Positions 25,543 through 33,680 of a stretch of 64,000 nt of DNA are shown here, in pieces. This stretch comes from Peptoniphilus stercorisuis. GTDB lineage: Bacteria; Bacillota; Clostridia; Tissierellales; Peptoniphilaceae. The stretch's first letter is position 1; each line of letters starts with the position of its first letter. Below the pieces are notes generated by a model. That model was not told the origin of the DNA and did not search any database. It worked only from the letters and a program-made list of their open reading frames with translations. The stretch lies in assembly GCF_017874395.1 (NCBI RefSeq), contig NZ_JAGGLJ010000006.1, forward strand, positions 1 through 64,000, in the 5' to 3' direction. A program made the translations under genes and the position numbers.

Positions 25543-26283
25543 TTAATCAAGCTTTCTTTTCCAAATACTTTTCGCAGCTGCATTTAATTCTCTTGTTGAA
25601 ATTTCAGTATATAGACAATTTTTTTCAGATTTTAAACTTTTAATGCAAACTTTTTCAAAATCAGTTATTTCCTTATGATATATGATATTAATACTTTTAA
25701 GTTTATAATTTCTTCTAAATTCTTCTGGCATTGAATTTACAATCCAATCTACATATACTGCATTATTAACATGATTATTTACATCAATATTTTCTTCTTG
25801 TACCTTTAGATTATTTTCTGAAAACAGTTCTCCCTTTACTTTAAATCTTTCAATATTTTCAAAGTTTCTCTTTTTTTCTACTCCAAATCTCTTTGCAACT
25901 TCTTCTGGTATTCTAATAGGCTTCTTCTTATTTATATCTACTATTAAAAATACTACACTTGCAGATATTATTTTTTCATTTCTTTCATTAAATACTTCAA
26001 ATTCTCTAAAAGCATTTAGTCTTATAAAGTCAGATGCCCAAGTTACAATTCTTATTTTTTCATTTTCTCTTGGAATATCTTCAAAATCAACTCTCCATTT
26101 ATAAATCATCCAAGTATATCCAAGTTCTATTAGGTCTTCTGATGTTGCATTTAATTCCTTACTCTGTTCATTAGAAGTATCTATCATTAGTGTAAATAAA
26201 TTTTTGTATGTTATTTTTCCATCTATACATAAAGATTTATCTACTGTAATAGTTTTTTCATATTTCACATTCTCATATCCCAT
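25543..26283 (-). CDS. Acyl-ACP thioesterase (FatA/FatB-like, PF01643 type)
   Basis: 246 residues forming two tandem hot-dog folds. Family sequences include LGYTWMIYKWRVDFEDIPRE, IVTWASDF, and the second-half motif VNNHVNNAVYVDWI carrying the Asn/His catalytic positions. It releases fatty acids from acyl carrier protein in the cytoplasm. It is a bacterial member of the family better known from plants, common in clostridia and lactobacilli. Single gene, divergent from glmS, with no visible terminator of its own before the csp leader. Confidence 0.85.
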   Translation of the reverse strand: MGYENVKYEKTITVDKSLCIDGKITYKNLFTLMIDTSNEQSKELNATSEDLIELGYTWMIYKWRVDFEDIPRENEKIRIVTWASDFIRLNAFREFEVFNERNEKIISASVVFLIVDINKKKPIRIPEEVAKRFGVEKKRNFENIERFKVKGELFSENNLKVQEENIDVNNHVNNAVYVDWIVNSMPEEFRRNYKLKSINIIYHKEITDFEKVCIKSLKSEKNCLYTEISTRELNAAAKSIWKRKLD

Positions 26284-26327
26284 CTATAATTTATAATTTT
26301 ATATTATTTTAACATATAATTGTAAAG

Positions 26328-26356
26328 TTTACATATATACTAAATTGTGCTAAAAT
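26328..26356 (+). promoter_or_regulatory. Promoter of glmS
   Basis: TTTACA (26328-26333), 17-base spacer, TAAAAT (26351-26356). TTGTGCTAAAAT around the -10 is also found in the rpmE promoter. Transcription would start about 18 bases before the ribozyme cleavage site. Confidence 0.65.
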
Positions 26357-26380
26357 CTACCTACGAGACAAAAATTAACT

Positions 26381-26515
26381 AGCGCCAGGGCCCATTTTAT
26401 GGGTTGACGAGGATTGAAGCTATCGAAATTTTCGGCGGATACTTCAAAGGTTCACAACCTTAGCATTTCTACAAAAGTTACAAGTAATTGTATAACAAAG
26501 GAAATGAAGTGAGTC
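26381..26515 (+). ncRNA. glmS ribozyme-riboswitch
   Basis: The 5' leader of glmS contains the conserved core of the glucosamine-6-phosphate-activated self-cleaving ribozyme. AGCGCC at 26381 has cleavage expected between A26381 and G26382. A P1-type hairpin follows (GGGCCC...GGGTT), then TTGACGAGG (26403-26411), TATCGAAATTTTCGGCGGAT (26419-26438) and the distal elements around ACAAAGG and GAAGTGAGT (about 26494-26514). Binding of GlcN6P triggers cleavage, exposing a 5'-OH end that is degraded, which lowers GlmS synthesis. The P1 loop is short. Confidence 0.93.
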
Positions 26516-26550
26516 TCTAAAAATTAAATATATTTTTTGGAGGTATTATT

Positions 26551-28377
26551 ATGTGTGGAATTGTAGGATATTGCGGTAGATTAAATGCACAAGATGTAGT
26601 TATTAATGGCCTTGAAAAGCTAGAGTATAGAGGTTATGACTCTGCTGGTATTTCTATTTTAGAAAATAGTTCTTTAAGAACTAAGAAAAAAGCAGGCAGA
26701 CTTATTAATCTTGAAAATGCTCTTAAAGATGATCCTTTTAAGGGAAATATTGGTATAGGTCATACTAGATGGGCTACTCATGGTGTTCCAAATGAAACCA
26801 ATGCTCATCCCCATTTAAATACAAATGGAACTATTTCTGTAGTTCATAATGGTATTATTGAAAACTATCTTGATTTAAAAGAATTTTTAATCTCAGAAGG
26901 TTATACTTTTAAATCTGAAACAGATACTGAAGTTGTAGCACAACTTATTGATTATTATTATGAAGATGATCTTTTTACTGCAGTTACTAAAGCTATTTCA
27001 AAATTAAAGGGAGCTTATGCTCTTGGAATAGTTTCTGAAAATGAACCAGATAAACTTATTGCTGTTCGTCATGCATCTCCATTAGTACTTGGAGTTTCAG
27101 ATGAACTTGGAACTTTTATAGCTTCAGATATTCCTTCATTACTAGAATATACAAGAGATGTTATTTATCTTGATAATGGAGAAATAGTAGTTGCTGATAA
27201 AGATTCTTATACTATTTATAATGAAAATCTTGAAGAAGTTGAAAAAGAAATTTCTAAAATAACATGGAGTTTAGAAGCTGCTACTAAAGATGGCTTTGAA
27301 CACTTTATGATAAAAGAAATCTTTGAACAACCTCGTGCTATTGAAGAAGCAATATTAAATAAAATGAAAGATGATGAAATAAATCTTTCAACTGGTACTT
27401 TTACAAAAGAAGAATTAAATGAAATAAATCAAATATATATTGTTGCTTGTGGTACTGCATATCATGCAGGACAAGTTGGAAAATTTGCATTTGAACAATT
27501 TGCACATATTCCAGTTACTACAGATATTGCATCTGAGTTTAGATATAATTCTCCTTTTATTGATGACAAAACACTTTTAATTTTAGTTAGTCAATCTGGA
27601 GAAACAGCAGATACACTTGCAGCACTTCGTGAAGGTAAAAAGCATGGAGCTAAAACTATTTCTATTACAAATGTTGTAGGATCTTCCATAGCAAGAGAAA
27701 CAGATAAGGTATTATATTGCTATGCTGGACCTGAAATTTCTGTAGCTTCTACAAAAGCTTATACAACTCAACTTATTGCATTATATTTCTTAGCTCTTGA
27801 TTTTGCTAAAAAACTTAATAAAATAAGCGACGAAGAAATTAAAAATATCATTAATGAAATTAAAGAATTACCAAATAAAATAAATTCAATGCTAAAAGAT
27901 TTAGATATCTATAAAAATATTGCAGAAGAAATTAAAGACTCACAATCTATTTTCTATTTAGGACGTGGACTTGATTTTATATCTGCTAAAGAAGGAGCTT
28001 TAAAGCTAAAAGAAACTTCTTATATTCATACTGAATCTTTCCCAGCTGGAGAACTTAAGCATGGATCTATTGCATTAATTGAAGATGGTACAAAAGTATT
28101 TACTATAGCAACTCAATCAAAACTTGTTGAAAAGACAGCGTCTAACTCTCAAGAACTTACTTCTCGTGGAGCTCATGTTTATTCAATAGGTAGAGTTGGA
28201 GATACTTTACTTGAAAAATCAGCTGATAAAGTTATTTATGTTCCTAATTCACTTGATGTTTTAATGCCTGTTTTAACAGTTGTTCCAGAACAATTAATAG
28301 CATACTTTACATCTGTTGCAAAGGGCAATGATGTAGATAAGCCAAGAAACTTAGCAAAATCAGTAACAGTTGAATAA
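26551..28377 (+). CDS. glmS: Glutamine--fructose-6-phosphate aminotransferase
   Basis: 608 residues. After Met removal, Cys1 of MCGIVGYCG is the glutaminase nucleophile. Residues 2-~220 are the Ntn glutamine amidotransferase domain (GIGHTRWATHG, HNGIIENY). Two SIS domains follow (VACGTAYHAG, LVSQSGETADTLAAL, SVASTKAYTTQ, GRGLDFISAKEGALKLKE), ending PRNLAKSVTVE. It makes glucosamine-6-phosphate, the first step toward UDP-GlcNAc and peptidoglycan. Controlled by the ribozyme immediately upstream, with a ribosome binding site (GGAGG) before the ATG. Confidence 0.96.
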   Translation: MCGIVGYCGRLNAQDVVINGLEKLEYRGYDSAGISILENSSLRTKKKAGRLINLENALKDDPFKGNIGIGHTRWATHGVPNETNAHPHLNTNGTISVVHNGIIENYLDLKEFLISEGYTFKSETDTEVVAQLIDYYYEDDLFTAVTKAISKLKGAYALGIVSENEPDKLIAVRHASPLVLGVSDELGTFIASDIPSLLEYTRDVIYLDNGEIVVADKDSYTIYNENLEEVEKEISKITWSLEAATKDGFEHFMIKEIFEQPRAIEEAILNKMKDDEINLSTGTFTKEELNEINQIYIVACGTAYHAGQVGKFAFEQFAHIPVTTDIASEFRYNSPFIDDKTLLILVSQSGETADTLAALREGKKHGAKTISITNVVGSSIARETDKVLYCYAGPEISVASTKAYTTQLIALYFLALDFAKKLNKISDEEIKNIINEIKELPNKINSMLKDLDIYKNIAEEIKDSQSIFYLGRGLDFISAKEGALKLKETSYIHTESFPAGELKHGSIALIEDGTKVFTIATQSKLVEKTASNSQELTSRGAHVYSIGRVGDTLLEKSADKVIYVPNSLDVLMPVLTVVPEQLIAYFTSVAKGNDVDKPRNLAKSVTVE

Positions 28378-28390
28378 AATTAAATAATAT

Positions 28391-28424
28391 AAAAAATACC
28401 TATGCTCATTGCATAGGTATTTTT
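28391..28424. terminator. Bidirectional intrinsic terminator
   Basis: AATACCTATGC/GCATAGGTATT (28395-28405 with 28411-28421), T-runs both sides. It ends glmS and, leftward, the ABC-kinase operon. The kinase stop codon lies inside it. Confidence 0.88.
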
Positions 28425-29299
28425 ATTTCTAAATAAAATCTATTTTCTTTAATATATATATTTCTATTATAATTTAATTTATCTAAACTTGCATCTACTA
28501 TAGAAAGCCCTATTCCTGTTGAAGATTTTCTAGATTTATCTAATACAGTTGATCTTTCAAATAAAAAATTATAATCTCCATCAATTGTATTTTCTATATC
28601 ATTTGAAAAAATAATTCTAATATCACTATCTTTAATAATTTCTATTTTATTATTTCCCTTTGAATACTTAATCATATTATCTAAAATATTGTAAATTATA
28701 GTAGATAACATTTTTGATGATGTAAATATCTCTATATTTTCATCAGGTGATAAAACTTCTAAAGATTCACCTCTATCTAAAAAAGTATCATAATACTCAA
28801 ATGTTATAGAATATATAAGTTCTTTTAAATCAATATAGTTTTTTTCTACTTCCCCTTCAATATTTAAAATCAAAGATAATTCATAGAATTTTTCTATTAA
28901 TTCATTTAAATACTTAGCTTTATTCTCAGAAATATCTACATATCTTTTTATTTTTTCTAAATCTTCTTCCTTTTCTATTAAGGAAAGATATCCTAAGACA
29001 GCTGTAAGAGGAGTTCTTAAATCATGGGAGAGATTTGCCATAAGCTCCCTGTATTTACTTAAAATTTCATTTCTTTCTAATTTTAAATCATTATTTTTCT
29101 CAATTAGACTTTGAAAATCCATAGCGATATTTTTAAGATCTTCATTACTATAATTTTTCATTTTAGTAATACTTCCATATTCACTTTTCTTCTTATATAT
29201 ATATCTAAAATCCTTTATATCTTTTTTAAGTTTTATATAATTTATTAAAAAATATAAAAGAAGCCCTAATAAAAGGGCCATAATAACATAATTAATCAA
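28406..29299 (-). CDS. Membrane-anchored sensor histidine kinase without an adjacent response regulator
   Basis: 297 residues. One N-terminal membrane span (residues 3-21), a short coiled region, HisKA with MANLSHDLRTPLTAVLGYL (His92) and HATPase with the N box IIYNILDNMIKYS and G box STGIGLSIVDA. There is no extracellular sensor domain, as in kinases that sense through an ABC partner (BceS-like or intramembrane type). Last gene of an ABC exporter operon and overlapping the permease gene by 8 bases. In most clostridial clusters of this type a response regulator gene comes first. Here it is missing, and the closest free regulator is at 39330-40010. Confidence 0.85.
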   Translation of the reverse strand: MINYVIMALLLGLLLYFLINYIKLKKDIKDFRYIYKKKSEYGSITKMKNYSNEDLKNIAMDFQSLIEKNNDLKLERNEILSKYRELMANLSHDLRTPLTAVLGYLSLIEKEEDLEKIKRYVDISENKAKYLNELIEKFYELSLILNIEGEVEKNYIDLKELIYSITFEYYDTFLDRGESLEVLSPDENIEIFTSSKMLSTIIYNILDNMIKYSKGNNKIEIIKDSDIRIIFSNDIENTIDGDYNFLFERSTVLDKSRKSSTGIGLSIVDASLDKLNYNRNIYIKENRFYLEIKIPMQ

Positions 29300-30128
29300 G
29301 ATTTCTCCTATTCATAATAACAATTGTAATTCCAATAACTACTAATGCTAGTATAGCATTAATTGTAAGTTGTGGTATTAAACTATTTACAAATTCTTTT
29401 TCTAATATAAAAGGTCCATCTCCTGTACCTATTATTGAAAAGGCATTAGAAGATATTTTACTAAATACTCCACTTGGACTAAAAGATGCTATTCCTGCAA
29501 TTATATACTTTAATCTTCCTGAAAACATTGAAATATATCTTAGTAGTGAGTGAATTTTTATTCCAAATAATATAAATAATATTGTAACTAAAAACTCATT
29601 TTTTACTACAAAATATATTAAAAGTAGTATTGATAATATTGAAATTAGAGGAATTATTTCAAGACCTATATTTAAAAGAAAGAATTTAACTATTTCAGTA
29701 CAATAACTATTCCATCCAAATAAGAAATATACTATTGTAAAATGTAATAGCATTGATACAAATAATACTATAATAGCTACAACAAAAGACACTATAAATT
29801 TTGAAATAACTATTTTACTTCTAGATATTCCGGATTCAACCACTCTTAAATAAGCTCTTTCTTTTCTTTCATCACCCATTACAAAAGCACCTACAAAAAG
29901 CACCATCCAATTTGCAGCACTTAATGCCATAGATGTTCCTATCATTATTGCAATTGATGGAATTCCACCCTTTGGTGTAGAATTTGGCGAAATAGGTCCA
30001 TTTACTGAAACTCCTTGATTTATAAGAATATTACCACCTATTACAATTGCAAAAATTATCAATAAACTTATTAAATTTCCAGTTTTAGTAAAAACTCTCT
30101 TAAACTCAGCTTTTAAATATCTATCCAT
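29292..30128 (-). CDS. ABC-2 type exporter permease
   Basis: 278 residues with six membrane segments. The N-terminal LKAEFKRVFTKTGNLISLLI and GDERKERAYLRVVESGISRSKIVISKF are typical of ABC-2 permeases of the BcrB/lantibiotic-immunity kind. It partners the ATPase upstream: its ATG overlaps that gene's stop (TAATG). The substrate is unknown; peptide antibiotics or envelope stress factors would be the usual guess for this gene set. Confidence 0.78.
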   Translation of the reverse strand: MDRYLKAEFKRVFTKTGNLISLLIIFAIVIGGNILINQGVSVNGPISPNSTPKGGIPSIAIMIGTSMALSAANWMVLFVGAFVMGDERKERAYLRVVESGISRSKIVISKFIVSFVVAIIVLFVSMLLHFTIVYFLFGWNSYCTEIVKFFLLNIGLEIIPLISILSILLLIYFVVKNEFLVTILFILFGIKIHSLLRYISMFSGRLKYIIAGIASFSPSGVFSKISSNAFSIIGTGDGPFILEKEFVNSLIPQLTINAILALVVIGITIVIMNRRNLD

Positions 30129-31042
30129 TATTTATTACCTCCCATAAGCTCAATATAATAATCTTCAAGAGAATTTTCCTTATTAGAAATTGATTTAGGA
30201 TAAATATCATGTGATGCAAGTTTTCTTTGAATATCTATAATATTTATATCATTATAAATTTCTATTTCTCCATCTGATAAAACTTTATAGTCAGTAATTT
30301 TTAATTCTTCTTCAAGTATAGCTATTACTTTACTTGAATCTTCATTTTCTACAATAAGTTTAATACACATCTTACTTCTTTCTTTTAATTCTTCAGATGT
30401 AAGCTCATCTACCATATGACCATCTTTAATAAATCCAACTCTTGTAGCAATTAAAGATAATTCATTTAAAATATGAGATGAAATAATAATTGTAGTATTC
30501 CATTCTTTATTTATTTTTAGAATAAAGTTTCTAAGCTCTATAATTCCTGTTGGATCAAGTCCATTTATTGGTTCATCTAGTATTAATATTTTCGGCCTAT
30601 TAATCATAGATGCAACAAGGCCTAGCCTTTGTCTCATTCCTGTTGAATAGCCTTTTACTTTTTTGTTTAAAGCATTATCTATTTTAAATTCTTTTGCCAA
30701 ATCTTCTATTTCACTATCATAATTAATTCCCTTTAAATCACATTGATATTTTAAGTTTTTCTTACCTGTCATATAGGAATAAAAACCAGGATTTTCAACT
30801 AAAAAGCCCATCTCTTCTCTTACTTTATTATGATTATCTCCATTTTCTGAAAGTATTATTACCTCTCCACTACTTTCTTTAATATGACCTGCAAGAATTT
30901 TTAATAAAGTTGACTTTCCTGCTCCATTTGCACCTACAAGTCCATAAATATCTCCATCATATAAATTAAAATCAAGGTCATTTAAAGCTTTTATATTTCC
31001 AAAAGTTTTTGTAATACTTTTACATTCAATTAATTTTTCCAT
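30128..31042 (-). CDS. ABC exporter ATPase (BcrA/NodI-like)
   Basis: 304 residues from the ATG at 31042, preceded by GAGGGGGAG. A reading 35 codons longer lacks any start signal. Walker A GANGAGKST (about 35-43), signature YSTGMRQRLG (about 131-140), Walker B ILILDEPINGLDP, H-loop SSHIL, then a ~90-residue C-terminal extension of the type found in drug and bacitracin exporters. First gene of the ATPase-permease-kinase operon. Confidence 0.85.
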   Translation of the reverse strand: MEKLIECKSITKTFGNIKALNDLDFNLYDGDIYGLVGANGAGKSTLLKILAGHIKESSGEVIILSENGDNHNKVREEMGFLVENPGFYSYMTGKKNLKYQCDLKGINYDSEIEDLAKEFKIDNALNKKVKGYSTGMRQRLGLVASMINRPKILILDEPINGLDPTGIIELRNFILKINKEWNTTIIISSHILNELSLIATRVGFIKDGHMVDELTSEELKERSKMCIKLIVENEDSSKVIAILEEELKITDYKVLSDGEIEIYNDINIIDIQRKLASHDIYPKSISNKENSLEDYYIELMGGNK

Positions 31043-31124
31043 TATACTCCCCCTCGTTAAATAAATTATTACAAATGAACCTTTATAATTTATAAAGAGA
31101 ATATTAAGAAAATCTAAAGAATTA

Positions 31125-32525
31125 TTACATTCTAAATTTCTCCACATCTATACTATGCTTTTCAATTTTTTTATAAAATAGACTTCTGTGTATTCCTGCA
31201 ATTTTAGAAGCATCTTTAATATTTCCAGATGTCTTTTCTAAATATTTTTCTATTAAACTCTTATCAAAATTATCAATAGCATTGTGATAATTCATCTTTA
31301 AATTAAAATCATCATTGTTTTTTACAGTATAATCAACAATTCTTGATGGAAGATCTCTAAGCCTTATTTCTTTATCATTACAAACTGCATAGGCACTTTT
31401 AATAATATTATCAAGCTCTCTTACATTCCCAGGCCAACAATAGGAATAAAAACATACCTTTACCTCATCAGAAAGTTCAACATCTTTTCTATATTCTTTA
31501 TTTAAAGACTCTAAAAAAAACTCTGATAATATCAATATATCATCTCTTCTTTGTCTTAGTGGAATCATCTCAAGATTTACTACATTTATACGATAAAATA
31601 AATCCTCTCTAAAACTTCCATCAAGTACCATTTCATATAAATTTTTTCTTGTAGCTGATATTAACCTTATATCTATTGGTATAGACTTTGTACTTCCTAA
31701 AGGATCTAAACTTTTTTCTTCTAATACTCTTAAAAGTTTTGCTTGCATCGGAAGTGGCATATCACCTATTTCATCTAAAAATAAAGTTCCTTTATTTGCA
31801 AGTTCAAACTTACCCTTTTTACCAGCTTTTTTTGCTCCTGTAAAAGCTCCACCTTCATATCCAAATAATTCAGATTCTAATAATTCATTGGGAATTGCTG
31901 CACAATTTATGCTAATCATTGGATAGTCGCATCTATTACTACTGTTATGTATGGCTCTTGCAAAAACTTCTTTTCCAGTTCCTGTTTCTCCTGTTAATAA
32001 TACTGAAAAATGAGTTTTTGAAATTTGAGTCGCTCTTTCCTTTTGTCTTTCAAAAACAGGATCATTTCCTATTACATTGTCAAATCCTGATGAACTTCCC
32101 TGTAAACTTTGATACTGTTCTTTATAGTAACTTAGCGTTGAATATTGATCTAATAATTTTTTTGTTACATCTAATGTTGCAAGTTTAAATTTAACCTGAG
32201 CTACTCCTGCAATTATATTTCCATCTTTATCCTCTACATAAGACCTACTTACTATAACTGATTTTTCTAATGTAGTTCCTTTATTATATACATGAATTGC
32301 ACCTTCATCAGTATATTTTTTATCCATAATATCAATCATCTTTGAGTTTGGAATATATTGCAATATACTTTTTCCAATTGCCTCTTTTTTAGTGGTTTTT
32401 AAAAATTCACAATATTTTTCATTGATATCTAATATAATTCCATCCTTATCAACTAATATAAAACCATCATCAGACATATCTAGTACTTTTTGAAAAACGT
32501 TTTTATACCAATTCTCTCCTGACAT
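31125..32525 (-). CDS. Sigma-54-dependent transcriptional activator (PAS-AAA+-Fis)
   Basis: 466 residues in three domains. A PAS sensor (about 11-120, VLDMSDDGFILVDKDGIILD). An AAA+ sigma-54 interaction domain with Walker A GETGTGKE (179-186), the GAFTGA loop that contacts sigma-54 (226-231), Walker B GTLFLDEIGDM and FREDLFYRINVV. A C-terminal Fis-type helix-turn-helix (NIKDASKIAGIHRSLFYKKI). It remodels the sigma-54 closed complex using ATP. The PAS domain may sense a small ligand, for instance an acyl-CoA or hydroxy acid. It is divergent from the operon at 32856 that carries a -24/-12 promoter, its obvious target. Confidence 0.92.
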   Translation of the reverse strand: MSGENWYKNVFQKVLDMSDDGFILVDKDGIILDINEKYCEFLKTTKKEAIGKSILQYIPNSKMIDIMDKKYTDEGAIHVYNKGTTLEKSVIVSRSYVEDKDGNIIAGVAQVKFKLATLDVTKKLLDQYSTLSYYKEQYQSLQGSSSGFDNVIGNDPVFERQKERATQISKTHFSVLLTGETGTGKEVFARAIHNSSNRCDYPMISINCAAIPNELLESELFGYEGGAFTGAKKAGKKGKFELANKGTLFLDEIGDMPLPMQAKLLRVLEEKSLDPLGSTKSIPIDIRLISATRKNLYEMVLDGSFREDLFYRINVVNLEMIPLRQRRDDILILSEFFLESLNKEYRKDVELSDEVKVCFYSYCWPGNVRELDNIIKSAYAVCNDKEIRLRDLPSRIVDYTVKNNDDFNLKMNYHNAIDNFDKSLIEKYLEKTSGNIKDASKIAGIHRSLFYKKIEKHSIDVEKFRM

Positions 32526-32561
32526 ATAAATACCTCCTTTTAACTATTATATATTTTTTTA

Positions 32562-32590
32562 AGTATATCAGATTTTCATTTTTGAGACAA
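32562..32590 (-). promoter_or_regulatory. SigA promoter of the sigma-54 activator gene
   Basis: Minus strand: TTGTCT (32585-32590), 17-base spacer, TATACT (32562-32567). The -35 lies inside the upstream copy of TTTGAGACAAT, so binding there would block or tune the activator's own transcription. Confidence 0.5.
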
Positions 32591-32682
32591 TCATTAAATT
32601 TATAATACTCACAAATATTGCATTTAAGCATTCTTATCATATTATTATCTTTTTTGAGATATATTCTTTAATTTGAGACAAT
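32581..32682. promoter_or_regulatory. Candidate activator binding sites (TTTGAGACAAT repeats)
   Basis: TTTGAGACAAT occurs twice as an exact direct repeat (32581-32591 and 32672-32682), with a related TTTGAGATA at 32653-32661. They lie roughly 70-165 bases upstream of the -24 element, the normal distance for enhancer sites of sigma-54 activators. Assignment as the binding site is inference from position and repetition. Confidence 0.5.
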
Positions 32683-32714
32683 TTTAAAGCTTTTATTTTA
32701 TATTTTTAGAAAAC

Positions 32715-32736
32715 ATTCTCATAGAATAGACATTCT
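32715..32736. repeat. Inverted-repeat half sites upstream of the -24 element
   Basis: ATTCT (32715), AGAAT (32723) and ATTCT (32732) form two overlapping small inverted repeats 16 bases before the sigma-54 promoter. They are too close for a classical enhancer, so they may be a site for a second regulator or simply chance in AT-rich DNA. Confidence 0.3.
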
Positions 32737-32751
32737 ATCTTTTTTCAAAAC

Positions 32752-32768
32752 TTGGCATGATTTTTGCA
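32752..32768 (+). promoter_or_regulatory. Sigma-54 (-24/-12) promoter of the hydroxyacyl-CoA operon
   Basis: TTGGCATG (32752-32759), four bases, TTGCA (32764-32768). GG and GC are exactly ten bases apart, as sigma-54 requires. It starts 104 bases upstream of the enoyl-CoA hydratase ATG and faces the divergent sigma-54 activator gene. Confidence 0.88.
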
Positions 32769-32855
32769 ACTAATATAAGTGGGTTGTTAGTTTTATATTT
32801 GTTAGAATTATAACAATAATTCTATTTAATTTATTATTTAAAAGGAGATATTTAC

Positions 32856-33656
32856 ATGAAAGAAAAATTTAATCTTGATTCACTAGAAAATATCAAGATA
32901 AACAAGGATGGTTCCATTTTAACAATTACAATGGATAGACCTAAAGCTATGAATGCTTTAAACAACGATACTCTTACTGAGTTAAAAGAAATTTTCGACT
33001 ATGCAAAAGCTGATGATTCTATTTTGGGGATAATCATCACTGGAAATGGTAAAGCTTTTGTTGCTGGGGCTGATATTTCACAAATGAAAGACTATGGTAG
33101 TGAAGATGGAAGAAAATATGCAAACTTTGCTCAAAGTGTCTTTAATGATATTGAATCTATTGAAAAACCAGTAATAGCTGCAATTAATGGCTATGCTCTT
33201 GGTGGAGGATGCGAACTTTCTATGTCTTGCGATATTAGAATTGCATCTACAAAAGCTGTTTTCGGACAACCAGAAGTAAATCTTGGAGTTATACCTTGTT
33301 TTGGAGGAACTCAAAGATTATCAAGACTTATTGGTGTTGCTCGTGCTAAAGAATTAATTTATACAGCAAGACTTATAAAAGCTGAAGAAGCTTTAAATTA
33401 TGGTCTAGTAACTTCTGTAGTTGAAGAAGATTTATTATTAGAAGAAGCAAATAAAATAATGAATACTATTCTTGAAAAAGCACCAATTGCTATTAAATAT
33501 AGTAAAGTTGCAATTAATACAGGTATAAACTTAGATCTTAAAAATGCTCTAGAACTTGAAAAAGATTTAGCTGCACTTTCCTTTGGAACAGAAGATAAAA
33601 CAGAAGGCATGAATGCTTTTTTAGAAAAAAGATCTGCTAATTTTAAAAACAAATAA
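32856..33656 (+). CDS. Enoyl-CoA hydratase (crotonase family)
   Basis: 266 residues. Oxyanion-hole and CoA-binding sequences KAFVAGADISQM and NGYALGGGCELSMSCDIR, followed by FGQPEVNLGVIPCFGGTQRL. Both catalytic glutamates of true hydratases are present (GGGCE and QPEV), so it should reversibly hydrate enoyl-CoA or dehydrate 3-hydroxyacyl-CoA. First gene of a sigma-54 operon with a GntP permease, CoA-transferase, acyl-CoA dehydrogenase and EtfBA. In that context it most likely dehydrates an imported 3-hydroxy acid after activation to its CoA thioester. It resembles CaiD of the carnitine pathway in position, but the substrate is not determined. Confidence 0.9.
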   Translation: MKEKFNLDSLENIKINKDGSILTITMDRPKAMNALNNDTLTELKEIFDYAKADDSILGIIITGNGKAFVAGADISQMKDYGSEDGRKYANFAQSVFNDIESIEKPVIAAINGYALGGGCELSMSCDIRIASTKAVFGQPEVNLGVIPCFGGTQRLSRLIGVARAKELIYTARLIKAEEALNYGLVTSVVEEDLLLEEANKIMNTILEKAPIAIKYSKVAINTGINLDLKNALELEKDLAALSFGTEDKTEGMNAFLEKRSANFKNK

Positions 33657-33680
33657 AATAAATTTATAGGGGGATATTTT

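Noticed and set aside
30128..31147. ABC ATPase starting at 31147
   Set aside because: The extra 35 residues are unlike any ABC ATPase N-terminus and lie upstream of the clear GAGGGGGAG-ATG at 31042.
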